Source: Haliotis asinina (Eukaryota > Mollusca > Gastropoda > Lepetellida > Haliotidae). From it: a DNA stretch of 64,000 nucleotides. A program made the translations under genes and the position numbers. How positions within the stretch are numbered: the stretch's first letter is position 1; each line of letters begins with the position of its first letter. The notes under the pieces are model-generated. The model had not been told where the DNA came from and ran no database searches. It worked only from the letters and a program-made list of their open reading frames with translations. Shown piece after piece: positions 1 to 11,218 of the stretch. Location of the stretch: NCBI RefSeq assembly GCF_037392515.1, contig NC_090288.1, positions 16,028,969-16,092,968 of the forward strand, given 5' to 3'.

Positions 1-27
1 TAATGAATATACTTACAGAAATTATAT

Positions 28-657
28 AAGAATGAAGATTTTATGGATATCAACTTCTTCATATGAGAGCACAACTTTTCGGAGTTAATGCTTACTCCTT
101 CATCAGGTGATTGAGAATGGGGTACAGAGCTGTATTTATATGTACAAGTAAAATAATAACAAAGTAACAAGTGTACCGTGTACATCCCTATGAACTTGTG
201 TTTGTACATCATCAACCCTCATGTAATCATGCTCATCAACCCTCATGTAAATCATATACAACACGATCATCCTTAATCCCCAATTATGTGTTGTGTAAGC
301 ATCATCCAATCATGCGTAATGTATCACCATTGGCTTCCATCCTTATCCCCAATCATGTACATGGTCCTTAATCCCCAATCTGTGTTATGTAAACATATCC
401 TATCATCTGTAATGTATCACCATTGGCTTCCATCATTGCTATCATAATTGTTGGCTTCCTATCAGTGCTTGTTTATACTGGCTTCCACTCACTGCTTTCG
501 TTAATTCATTCCACTTGTTACTTTGTTATTGTTTTACCTGTACATATAAATACAGCTCTGTACCACATTCTCATTCACCTGATGAAGGAGTAAGCATTAA
601 CTCCGAAACATTGTGCTCTCATATAAAGAAGTTGATATCCATAAAATCTTCATTCTT
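28..657. repeat. Inverted-repeat element with hammerhead-like cores (Penelope-like terminus?)
   Basis: Two arms of about 145 bp (28-173 and 512-657) are near-perfect reverse complements around a 338 bp spacer. Each arm contains a core CTGATGA, a short GGAGT/ACTCC stem and GAAA, which resembles the conserved centre of a hammerhead ribozyme; the right arm reads it on the plus strand (579-609), the left arm on the minus strand. Such cores are known in terminal repeats of Penelope-like retroelements. An extra A sits before stem II, and I could not find a convincing stem III or cleavage site, so activity is not shown. The spacer has short direct repeats of its own and no coding sequence. Confidence 0.6.
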
Positions 658-3077
658 ATGTATTTCACTTCTAAATGCCCTTTAAGGACTAGAAATTATA
701 TATTTTTTTCAAATCAAAATTAAAAACACAATAAAAGGAGCCCGAGGACTTTCTTCATTTTCTGTGGAAATCTAGACTTGGGCTGTCTTGGATATATACT
801 GGATGAAATAAGTTAGGGATATTCATATTTTTATGGCTGATATTTTATCAGTATTTCCATGAATAAATGGATCATCAATCATAAATTCAAAATTAACATA
901 TATCCTAAATTATTTTTGTCCTACATACTTGCTTCAATGTCTGTATGACAGACCATGCAGAATGGAGAGAGGAGAAAACATCTGAGTGGAATGGTACTGG
1001 GAGAGGATAGGAAGGCAGAATGGAGAGCAGAGCAAAATGATTTGGCATTTAAGGTGACTGATACTCACTTAAAGCAGAGTTTTCTGAAAAATCAGTAATT
1101 AACTCTACATATAACTTTATTCAGATAAAAATTTCAGACCACAACTAAAACCTCCTACTCATAACCAACAATTCAACTTGTATTGATGTATTCAATATCA
1201 AACACACTTTGGTGATTTATTATTTTTTTATGCCCAAAGCTCACAGCTGCTTTTAAAATCTGGACATCTATTTGTGCAGATATCATACACATACTTTCGC
1301 CATTTTTCCAGCTCATCAATATCAGAGAAAGATCAGTCAGCATTTAAGCAAACAAGATACACACATCCATTAAAGAATACGCTAAATATAGACAAGCTTT
1401 GTGGGGACCAATTGTCTGCTGAGTCGACTGTTATTTAAGCAAGAACTAGGTCAACCCTGATCCCAAACTCAAACCAAAACCCTCTAATGATTCTCATCCT
1501 TCGGAAATAACAGAAATAATGGCAATATGAATACACACACAAATGTACTTGGCAAACACATATATACTGGAATTGTTGCCACTTTCATCTATTTTTAGTT
1601 AAGCAAGAAAAAAGAAAACGAAAATATTGGGCCGAGGCATTGATCTTGCAGAAGATAGTAAGAGCTTGTGTGACTTCTGAAGATGGGCGGAACTGTGTAC
1701 ACATTCTGAGTGTGTGTAGTATATATGATTCAGATCTTCATAATTATGTTTTTTGGTGGGATCAGTAAAATGAAGGCTTCTTTCGCATTTTTGGTTTTGC
1801 ATATAATTTTTTCAAAACCATAGTAATTCTGGCTGTTATAAACATGAATAATGAATTTCAACTGTTATTTATGTAGATTTTCTTAAATATACAGATATAA
1901 ATATGAAAATAACACTTCGATCTCCATCTGCTGTAGTTCATGTCCATGAAAACATATTAATGCCATCAACCAAACAACATGTTTCAATAATTAAAAATAT
2001 TAATTTTTTAATCCATTGAATAAAGTAAATAATTTGGCAAAATGTTATCATCTGTGGAATAAACAGAAACAAGCCAGCAACCATGTTAAATTACATTGCT
2101 AGCATATTAAGGATGCTGTCATCACTGCGGCTGTTGTTGCTGTTGCTGCTGCTGCTGATATATTTCGTGGGTTGTTTCAAAAACGTAAAAACACCTGACA
2201 GTTTTGATTTTTGTTCACTTTGCTTTCTACCTGAAAATCCAAAGAAGAAATCAGTGGTGTTGCTAAGGTTACAAAGACATTGCATTTACATTCTAATCCT
2301 TAAATAATTTTAATCATATGTTGAAGTGTAATTTCTTTATTTCACATATGCACAGTTGTTTATTTCAACCTTCGTCAATTTTAACAATACTGCGTTATGT
2401 ACAAACAAATTCTGAATCACAGACCAATATGTTACTGTAAACCTCAAATAAATCTAATGATCCATATTCTGCAAAGCATAGACCAATAAAGACTGGCTTA
2501 TGGCATTCCTTAGGCTGAGATCTTTATGATCTGAAGAGATATATTGTCTTCGTGATTGATTCAAAAAGGTCTTGTTTTAGATTTCACTTACGTTGGGATT
2601 CCCATTTGTCTAACGCCATAACTAAAACATGTCAGTTTAGTGTCAGTTCTGTGGAGACCAAGGTTAGAATAGGTTGAAACACTTGGCTTTTGTCATAAGA
2701 GTTACTTTATTAATATGAGATAGTCACATTTCATATTTTGGCTGATGACCAGTAAACAGCGAGGGTGTATGCTGGTAACAGCTTTATTATATTGCTGACT
2801 TGGCAGAAAACAATATACAAAAAATATCTGAAAGTGAAAGATAATGGACATTATATTTCATTATTTTACCATTTGGATAGAACTATTTAATGTGCCAGTA
2901 TAAAGTAAGAAATATTCAGCTGTGTCATTTTCAGAGTCACAACCCATTGCTACTTGGCAACGCTGCCATTTTTAATGTGATTCCAGCAACTTGTTTTGCA
3001 GACTTTATCATATTGTGTTTATTGATCATGCAGATAATTATAGGTTGTTTTGAATTGTTTATTATACCACTGTCAGC
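658..3077. other. Gene-free AT-rich sequence
   Basis: No credible exon, RNA gene or recognisable repeat was seen. Short open frames here lack domain similarity. A run of GCTGTTGTTGCTGTTGCTGC-type triplets near 2,130-2,160 gives a leucine-rich spurious frame. Confidence 0.5.
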
Positions 3078-3502
3078 AATGAGGATTGTTACTTGGGATC
3101 TATAATGATGAAGAGCTGGACTAGATAAGGATTGTGACTTGCCCTCTATCAATATGAAGACCTAGAACAAATATGAATGAAGATTTTATGGATATCAACT
3201 TCTTTATGAGAGAACACAACGTTTCGGAGTTAATGCTTACTCCTTCATCAGGTGGAGTAATCCAAATATGGATTGTGACTTGGGCTGTATAAGGACAAAG
3301 ATCTGTACTAGCTATATAGACAAGGATTGTGTTTTGGGCTCTATAAGGATGAAGATCTGGTCTATTTAAGGATTGTGACATAGGCTCTATCAGGACAGAG
3401 ACCTGCACTAGACAAGGATTGTCATTAATGGGTTCTATAAGGATGAAGACCTGCACAAGATAAGGATTATTATTTGGGCTGTACAAGGATGAAGACCTGG
3501 CC
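3078..3502. repeat. Degenerate minisatellite, unit about 46-52 bp
   Basis: Units with AAGGATTGTGACTTGGGCTC followed by TATAAGGATGAAGACCTG recur about eight times. The array is interrupted at 3,173-3,255 by a copy of the hammerhead-like terminal repeat and at 3,499-3,757 by a MITE, after which one more partial unit resumes (3,757-3,781). A 121-codon open frame on the minus strand is a by-product of the repeat. Confidence 0.75.
3173..3255 (-). repeat. Second copy of the hammerhead-like terminal repeat
   Basis: About 83 bp match the left arm of the element at 28-657 at high identity, including the minus-strand CTGATGA / GGAGT...ACTCC / GAAAC core. Here the core ends in GAAACG, closer to the hammerhead consensus than the left arm copy. 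Its single-arm form suggests a truncated insertion. Confidence 0.7.
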
Positions 3503-3757
3503 CAGATTTCTCAGTTTTCACTCAAATCTCAAACTGAGTTTCACAATTTGAAACAGCTGAATTTTTTCAACTGCAGTTTTGAAACATAAAAGCCCAAAAA
3601 ACTGAAGTAATCTATCCATGAAACTCAAATTGTTTCCTATAGTTTGAGTTTTGTGCTCATTTCAGTTCATTCTGTGAAATGCGTTTTCTCAAATCTGAGT
3701 AAAATCCCAGACTTAAGTCAAAACTCAGACTTAAGTTTAAATCGAGAAATTGGGGCC
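3499..3757. mobile_element. MITE inserted in the minisatellite
   Basis: About 259 bp bounded by imperfect terminal inverted repeats (GGCCCAGATTTCTC on the left, GAGAAATTGGGGCC on the right) with internal repeats of the type AACTCAGACTTAAGT. The flanking minisatellite resumes immediately after it, and CCTGG is present on both sides, compatible with a target duplication. No coding capacity. The transposase family is not assigned. Confidence 0.6.
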
Positions 3758-5035
3758 TGGTCTATATAAGGATTGAGACCATTTAAAATTCAGATACCTT
3801 CCAAGGCAACATAACAAATGTGTCAGCTGAATTTCTTACCTTTTTAAAAAATCCATTGAATGAAAAACAGCATGGAAATTTCAAATGGAAGAAGGAATCC
3901 GCAATAATTATTTCAGATGATAGTGGGGATATGCTTTCAAATGGAAAATGTGTATTTAACATTTTATGGGGACAGTAAATAGCACCAGGGGGAGATGTGA
4001 TACAGAAAAATGTACACTAGTGAAATTAGGCATTTTTTTAAACCACATTTCATCATTTTAAATTTTGTAGAATTTGCAGCTTAAATCTGAGTGAAGTCTT
4101 GAGTTGCTCAGCTCTTCACAAACCTCATCTTGAAACAACAGTCACAAGAAATACACCAGTGTCTGTCAGAAATCTCTAATGCATTTCATTAGCACCACCT
4201 GAAAGATATCGGTCCATTGATCCAACTGGAATTACAGTTCTGTGTTTCATTCTTTTGTTAACCATTATGTGTGGAAGTCACTAAACAGTTGGCCAAATTA
4301 AAACATAACATTACTTCCATTAATCATCCTGACAGAAACTACAAAACAGGAATAACATTTTAGCCAAAATGTCAAATTTGAATTGCCCAGCAAACACTGG
4401 TTCAGACAGACACAAAGGCCAGCTATGGTTTGATTACTGAAACTCCTGTCGTATCACACCAGGCCATCCAGCTGCTCTTAAACCAAAGCCTTGTTCAGGT
4501 TGGAATCAGCTTTCAAATTCATTTGTTATTCATTTTCTTATCAAAGCAAACATGTCAGGAAAATTTAATGCATTATGTAGTATTCAGTATTTAATCCGTT
4601 CATTCTGTTGTTTTCAAATTAAACATGACTGTTGAGAAACTACAGCATAATAATGCATTTTCACTGGGTAAAAATAAGGAGAGCTGTGAGATTGCAGTTG
4701 ATCAAATAGGTTGTATGTTCCCAGGGAGCTGAGAATGGCATTTGTCTGTACACAGATCTGTTCACAAGGGTAATAATATTGTGCACTTTGTGTGGACGCT
4801 GGCTTCATGAAAACACACTGAGAACCTTGTGAAATGACACATAGCATGAAACATACCTTAGTAAATGTTAAAGGATACTTAAAGTAAAAGTCATTTCATA
4901 TGATCCTGTGATAAGAGACACATGGTTCTTTCCTTATGATATGATGCATATCATTGGTACACAGAGATATGATACTAAATGCCATGTGATGTGATTCAAG
5001 TTACTGTGAAAGGCTAAACCAATTTTTCTAAACCT

Positions 5036-5252
<217 letters not shown>

Positions 5253-6403
5253 TGCGCGATTTGTCACTGTTGTTGATATCAATGCAAACCTAGAACATTA
5301 CATAGACTCCTTGAGGAGTAACACCTTTCAGCTCAAAGTATAAAAGTTAAAAGAGAGCCAGTTTGGTAAAACATGGCATTTTCAAATTGTTCTATGTTTT
5401 CTGTTTTAATCCTCACAATCAGCTCTCATGTAATGCGTTCATGTATGCCTGCAAAATAGAACTCAACCAACAATTCAAGCAATGTTGCAATAGCCTCTTT
5501 CCTCTAACGATAAGGTTGCATGGTTTGCCACACATTTAGGCATTTTATTGAAAAGCACTAAATACCACAATGGTAGGACACTAATCAATACAGACTGAGA
5601 CCCAAGAAGGTAAGAGCACACTTAAACCGCCCATTTGTCTTCAAGAAATTGAAAAAAAGAATATTTATACTGACAACAGATTTCTCGTTCTTGACTGTTA
5701 TCCTAATCATTGCATGCAAATTACCCCAAATAATCAATCTCTTTAGGTTCTTTTGGAGGGGATGTTTCAAGCTGGGACATAAAATCCATGAAAGGTTTTA
5801 AAGCTGTACCTGTGAATGATGGTTCTGATTTATTTCGTCCCATGGCATCCACTAACCGCAACCAGATTGAAACCTATTTTTAAAAGCACTGGAAATAACA
5901 GTGGTTATGTTGTTCAAATTCTTAGATTTTTTACCTTAAAAGATTGTTGTAATATTGAAATACTAGTTTAAACCAGTCTTAAAAATAGGTATGAACATGA
6001 AGGCAGACATTCATGTCAGAGTTAAAACTTTTGATGATAATTATTCGGAGATGTAACATCATCAATAGGCTTTACGACATGATGTGTACTTCACACACCA
6101 GTAAAACATTCTTTAATTATTTGCTTAAGGAAGATGCTATTACTCCTCTGATTCTTGTCTTTCTCATTAAAAATCAGTTTATAGTTCCAATCTCTCTGTA
6201 CTTCCAGTCAGTATCTTTACATTTCAGCATCTTTAAGTGCTAAACATACAGTTTCTGTGATTTTGAATATTAATGTGCATATTTGGGATAGTTCTATGTT
6301 AAAAAGACTGGTTTATGTGTCAGCATCAAGAACAAAGTAAGGTTATGTATATGAGTATATGAGTATATGAGTATATGAGTATGGAATGTCAGTACAGCTT
6401 TAA
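5253..6403. other. Gene-free sequence with short 8 bp tandem repeat
   Basis: No supported gene. The only structure seen is an 8 bp repeat (GTATATGA, about four copies) near 6,347-6,382. Confidence 0.5.
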
Positions 6404-6546
6404 TTACACTTTTGGCAACATCCTGGCTCATTTATGACCGGGAACACCAGAAATGGATTTTATATGATGTAACCAATTGTGGGGAATCAAACTCGCACGT
6501 TCAGAGTGATGAGTGAAAGCTTTTACCACTTGGCTACCCCACCCTC
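6404..6546 (-). repeat. tRNA-derived SINE, family A
   Basis: Diverged copy of the family A repeat. On the minus strand it has a box-A-like TAGCC...GTGG head, a box-B-like GATTCCCC segment, then a body ending near AATATTGC...GTAAAAC. It is not a functional tRNA gene. Confidence 0.65.
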
Positions 6547-6799
6547 CTTAGGATTTGGAAACATAGAACAAACTTTATTTATTAGCTTACTCAGATATAA
6601 AGTAGGATTTTTGTATTTTTGCTTTGGTCTCTGTATGTAAAAATATACATAAGATGTAGATAGTGAATAAAATAGATATTCTTATGATAATTTAAACATA
6701 TATTTCCTACCTTACACTATTATTGAAAAATATGAGGTTTATGTTGTGCTTGTGTAGGTATAATTCATGTGTAGTGTCATGAATGAAGGAGGTGTTTGT

Positions 6800-6903
6800 C
6801 CTTTAATTTTCAATGGGGATTTGAACTCAACCCTAGTGTGAGGCACCTAATAAACAACTCACAAAGTCTGTGACATGAACCACTCTGCCATGTGGCTACC
6901 ACT
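6800..6903 (-). repeat. tRNA-derived SINE head, family C
   Basis: The minus strand carries TGGCAGAGTGG (box A consensus) and GAGTTCAAATCCCC (box B consensus) at tRNA-like spacing, and resembles 56,306-56,456. There is no full cloverleaf. Confidence 0.6.
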
Positions 6904-6997
6904 TGTAGTCTCGATTACATACTATGCGTACCCGTCCGAGAGTAAATTGACACCACTCCCACGGTTGAGAGCCATGAATATGTATTGTCATTTAGAA

Positions 6998-7150
6998 AGT
7001 GGTCAAATGTAACATATGTTGTGTTTATGATTACACTTTCTCTGTAAAGTTTAGATAATAGTACTTTATATTCATCAAAGGTTAAGTGGGTTTGAACATG
7101 AAGCTTGTGTGCTGGTCGTAGGCTGACTCTGAAAATGAGGGTTTGAATCA
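6998..7150 (-). repeat. SINE family C, body segment
   Basis: AGAAAGTGGTCAAATG and the following roughly 100 bp align with the same part of the family C copy at 56,306-56,456 in the same orientation, with small insertions and deletions. Confidence 0.55.
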
Positions 7151-7167
7151 CACCAAGAGAAATATTG

Positions 7168-7265
7168 AAGCTAAGGTGGCTGAGTGAGTATGACTGCAAA
7201 GTTGTGGACTGGCGAGTCAGTGAACCACTCTCTGAGTGTGAGTTTAAATCCCAGATGGGACTAAA
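7168..7265 (+). repeat. SINE family C head, plus orientation
   Basis: Box-A-like TGGCTGAGTGAG and box-B-like AGTTTAAATCCC are spaced as in a tRNA. It lies tail-to-tail with the minus-strand copy just upstream, giving a local inverted arrangement. Confidence 0.5.
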
Positions 7266-7921
7266 TAACCAGAAATGTACTAGATTCAGTATTATACTGA
7301 GAAACTGTAATCCCAAACACGTTATATAATCCCCCTTTGACCTCCATGTAAACATATTAACACTTGTCTGGCTCGGAGGCTATTGTTTGTTACATATACA
7401 TGCATTATATTAATGCATGACATTTTCTAATTTCTTCACGTTCAGTTTCCATCACTGCATCTCAAAAGCTCTGTCTCTTTCAGCCTTCACATAGATTGTT
7501 ATATAATACAAGACAGTGGGCACTTTCACCGCCTCTGATACTCAAGTAGTTAATGACTATCGATTGATGGGAGGCAGAGTAAATGTCAAAGAGAATTTGT
7601 ATACCTATAAATATACATACACAGTGATTGTTACATTTCTCAGTGAATCTTCACAATGTTTCACCTTCTGTTGTATCTAAATTGACAGTTTGTTTAAATG
7701 TTAACTGTGATAATTGTCAACGTGTACATGTTCTTGTAAAAGGTCTTGTGTTATGGTGTATAGTTTAAAGACTAGATGTATGCCATGTACTCTTGAAGGT
7801 TTTAAACAGCTATATACTGACTCACTCAGCAATATTTCCTACATGTGATACTTGGATGGTGACTACATTCAATACAACAATCATTAGTATCTGAATTTTG
7901 CTATCATTGCTTTCAGTATCA

Positions 7922-8345
7922 ACGGCTGGTTTGCCTGCATGTGTTTATCGTTGTTCTCTCCATCAACCACTGGTGTGTTTGTTGTTCTCTCCATCAACCA
8001 CTGGTGTTTTTGTTGTTTTCTCCATCAACCACTAGTTTACCTGAATGTTTTTTTGTTGTTCTCTCAATCAACCACTAGTTTACCTGTATCTGTTTATTCT
8101 TGTTCTCTCCATCAACCGTTGATTTACCTGCATGTCTTTATTGCTGTTCTCTGTATCAACTACTAGTTTACCTGTATGTGTTTATTGTTGTTCTCTCCAT
8201 CAACCATTGGTTTACCTGCATGTCTTTATTGTTGTTCTCTCAAACAACAACTAGTTTACCTGTATGTGTTTATTGGTGCTCTCTCCATCAATCACTGGTT
8301 TACCTGCATGTGTTTATTGCTGTTCTTACCATCATCCACTGGTTT
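7922..8345. repeat. 45 bp minisatellite, about nine diverged copies
   Basis: Repeats of the type CTGGTTTACCTGCATGTG followed by TTTATTGTTGTTCTCTCC and ATCAACCAC. The unit is a multiple of three and poor in stops, so several plus-strand frames stay open; these hydrophobic pseudo-proteins have no start context or domain and are rejected as genes. Confidence 0.85.
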
Positions 8346-9057
8346 ATCATATTTACAACAGAAGCATTAATCACAGGTGGTGAGGCAATATTCGTGGCAG
8401 CCAAAGCACTATTCACAGCAGGTGAAGCACTATTCACAGAAATAAAGCCAGTATGGTCATGCTGTTTTCAATATAATTTTTTATACTAAATAATACTCAT
8501 GCTTAAAAATTAGAATACTCATTTCTGTTGTAGCAAACTAATTCCTTCTTTGCAAAGAAATGGTCAAAAAAATCAGTGCTAAGCCTGGTAAACTGAGCAT
8601 CTGCATAAAACACCATTAACTAATTGCTTCTGAGTCCCTTGCATACAAGTCTACAAAATGCCTATAGTATCCCAACACTGTGCATAATTACTCATTGTAG
8701 CCTTTTCAATTTGCAGAGCAGTGTTTTCTTGCACTTCTCTAATTACTGATGGAATGTATTCATCACTAAGCACCATCTGCTGCAGCAGGTCGATGCACAA
8801 AGTGCTTGTAAGTCAGACACTCATGTTCTGTAAATCCTTTGACATCATGTGGAAATTACGATCAGACACATAGAAGTTTCAAGTTGGTTCCTCTGAAGAC
8901 TGACCACAAACAAAAGAAAGCACATTATTGTAGCATGTTTCATAATTTCTCAAACCAGAAAGTACATGTTTAATCAAATAATCTCTGACCTTGTGTTGCC
9001 TATATTACACCAAAATTCACTAGCCTGCTAAGGAGCAGGTGTTAACACTGTTACAAT
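8346..9057. other. Gene-free sequence
   Basis: No supported exon. A short imperfect repeat (AAGCACTATTCACAG) follows the minisatellite at about 8,400-8,440. Confidence 0.45.
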
Positions 9058-9218
9058 AAGTGAGCATGGTTTTACACCTCTTTTAGCAATATTCCAACAA
9101 GATCACAGCCCATGACACCAGAAATGGGCTTCACACATTGTACCTTTGTGGGGAACTGAACCCAGGTCTTCAGCATGAAGAGCAAAGACTTTAACCATGA
9201 GGCTACCCCACTGCCCCT
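9058..9218 (-). repeat. tRNA-derived SINE, family A
   Basis: Well-preserved copy: the plus strand reads TTTTAGCAATATTCCAACA, then AAATGGGCTTCACACATTGT, then GGGGAACTGAACCCAGGTCT and GAGGCTACCCCACTGCCCC, which is the reverse complement of the family consensus. Confidence 0.85.
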
Positions 9219-9381
9219 TACACTGTTATAAAGCATGATGAGGGGTCAAAGAAGTTAGAACTGACTTGTAGAATGGAGAACATTATATAGAGTGATGTTC
9301 AAATAAGCAGATCAAACCAAAGCAGAAGGGAAGGACAATAGTACATAGATAAACAATTTCTTTACTACACTGAAAGTGACA

Positions 9382-9436
9382 TTTCAGTGTAGGTTCTAAC
9401 ACTGTTATCAGCCAAGTGATAGAACCTACACTGAAA
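9382..9436. repeat. Perfect 17 bp hairpin
   Basis: TTTCAGTGTAGGTTCTA at 9,382-9,398 is exactly inverted at 9,420-9,436 around a 21 bp loop. No gene is near it; it could be a remnant of a foldback element. Confidence 0.8.
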
Positions 9437-10004
9437 GTTTGCTCTTTCTGTGATAAAGCCATTGTTCATCCACAGATTGTTCTCATACCTTTGTGCTCCA
9501 AATTCTAAATGATTGTCAGCACAAGTCAAATAAAGCAGAATTTAGAGAAAGGCATACCTAAATCTAGAATAGAGTCTATAAACCAGAGCTTAGAGCAAAA
9601 TTGAACAAAGAAAAGCAGACAAGAAAACAAGATGGCAGGGCAATGCCTCTGCAACCAGATCACAGGAGGGAGGAAGAAAGGAGCAGATGTGAACAAAGCA
9701 TGTAAAGCAGAACTTAGAACATGGAAGGAAGAAAAGCAGATAGACGAGAGAAACAACAGAAAACAAAGCTAATAAAAAATAATTTGGTTGAGATTTACTA
9801 AGTGTTTTGCCACTTTTATTTGTGTGAGTTTGTAACAGTCCAACATTATGCTTAGATCACAGTTGAAAGAATTTTTAATGTTTGTTTCACTGGTGCTATG
9901 ATCAACAGAACTGTGAAGATCTGCAGTAGATTTGGTCTTCAGCAACCATGATTGTTTTCAGAGGAAACTAAAGGGAACATTCATCCAATATGTGAAGACT
10001 GATG
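9437..10004. other. Gene-free purine-rich sequence
   Basis: No exon seen. Purine-rich segments with AAAGCAGA motifs recur between about 9,530 and 9,770. Confidence 0.4.
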
Positions 10005-10105
10005 CTGATGGTGTCAGTCACTCGAATGTCTGGTCCAGACTATTATCTTCAGACCATCATCATATGGCTGGAATATTGCAGAGGGTGGTGATCAACAACT
10101 TACAG
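10005..10105 (+). repeat. SINE family B, 3' fragment
   Basis: Carries TCTGGTCCAGACTATTAT, a GACC...CATCATATGGCTGG segment and AATATTGCAGAGGGTGG, matching the 3' half of family B. Confidence 0.65.
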
Positions 10106-10164
10106 ATATGACCAGCAGGCAATGACAACAATCACTGTCGTCCATATTCAGATCCAACCACCCT

Positions 10165-10336
10165 TTCCTTTCTCTGCGTGGGCCAGTTGGTTGTCAAGTG
10201 GTCAAAACAATCGCTTGCCACACCAAAGACACAGGTTTAACTCCCCACTTGGATATGTGTGAAGGTCATTTCTGGTGTCCCTGGCTGTGATTTTGCTGGA
10301 ACATTGCTAAAAGCAGTGTAAAACCATACTCATCCA
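10165..10336 (+). repeat. tRNA-derived SINE, family A
   Basis: Box-B-like AGGTTTAACTCCCCA, then GTGAAGGTCATTTCTGGTGT and ACATTGCTAAAAGCAGTG with the tail TAAAACCATACTCATCC. Confidence 0.75.
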
Positions 10337-10771
10337 TTCCTTTCTCTGCAGTAAGATGAAGTCTGGCGACTGACAGCACCTTGTCAATACATCACGTTTC
10401 TGCATGTCTCAGCCTCTACTGCTCATGTTTGTATACACTATTTTCATCCATCATCCATGGAACGTACACATAGCTGTAAGTCTGCTTTCTGGTGAAGTTT
10501 ATTTTAACAAACCAATCAAGCCATGGCCTGGTCATGGAGAGAGTGAATCCAGCTTGTGCTAAGACCAATCAGACCTGTTCCAGGTACAAGATGGCTTCAG
10601 CCTGGTCTTCTAGTCTGCCTCACAGTCCCTGAACCACACCATTTCTCTTCTGCTTAGCCCTTCCTGCAATGCTTAAGCCCTAAATGAAGTATAGATTTCC
10701 TCAGGTGCAATTCCCTTCTCACTAGAATTCCTTTTAAAAGGAACTGCTTGTGTGTATACACATTATATATA

Positions 10772-10894
10772 TACTGAACAGCAAAAGAAACACATTTCTG
10801 ACTTTTTGTAAAGTTTTGATATATAAGACATAGACATAAACGCTTACACTGAATTTAATTTTTGTTTAAATTGTGTTTCTTTTGCTGTTCAGTA
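10772..10894. mobile_element. MITE, CTGAACAG family, copy 1
   Basis: About 123 bp flanked by TA dinucleotides. Terminal inverted repeats CTGAACAGCAAAAGAAAC and GTTTCTTTTGCTGTTCAG are perfect. Related copies lie at 24,436-24,551 and 50,455-50,582. The TA flanks and size fit a Tc1/mariner-type non-autonomous element. Confidence 0.85.
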
Positions 10895-10989
10895 TATCAA
10901 CAGACCATGTGTTAATCTACCTTGCCTCTAGAGTTCAGTGTCAGACAACCGTAGGGGTTTACTCAAATTTAATACAGGTATTTGGGCTC

Positions 10990-11218
10990 ATTCGTCTTCT
11001 GTGAGGTAAACACTATGCTTGTCGTAAGAGGCAACTAACGGGATTGGGTGGTCAGGCTTGCTGACTTGTTTGACACGTCATCGGTTCCCAGTTGTGCAGA
11101 TCGATGCTCATGTTGTTGGTCACTGGATTGTCTGGTCCAGACTTGATTATTTACAGATCACCGCCATATAGCTGCAATATTGATGAGTGCAGCTTAAAAC
11201 TAAACTCACTCACTCACT
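10990..11218 (+). repeat. SINE family B, near full length
   Basis: Contains TGCTTGTCGTAAGAGGCAAC, GGTCAGGCTTGCTGACTTG, ATTGTCTGGTCCAGACTTG and the 3' tail TGCAATATTGATGAGTGC ending in AAAAC and (ACTC)n. Confidence 0.85.

Noticed and set aside
3121..3486. 121-codon minus-strand open frame
   Set aside because: It is the translation of the degenerate minisatellite and runs through a mobile-element insertion.
6915..7355. 146-codon minus-strand open frame
   Set aside because: It overlaps SINE family C pieces in both orientations and has no domain.
7920..8490. CRISPR-like regular repeats and hydrophobic open frames
   Set aside because: The repeats are contiguous 45 bp units with no unique spacers, in an animal genome; it is a minisatellite.
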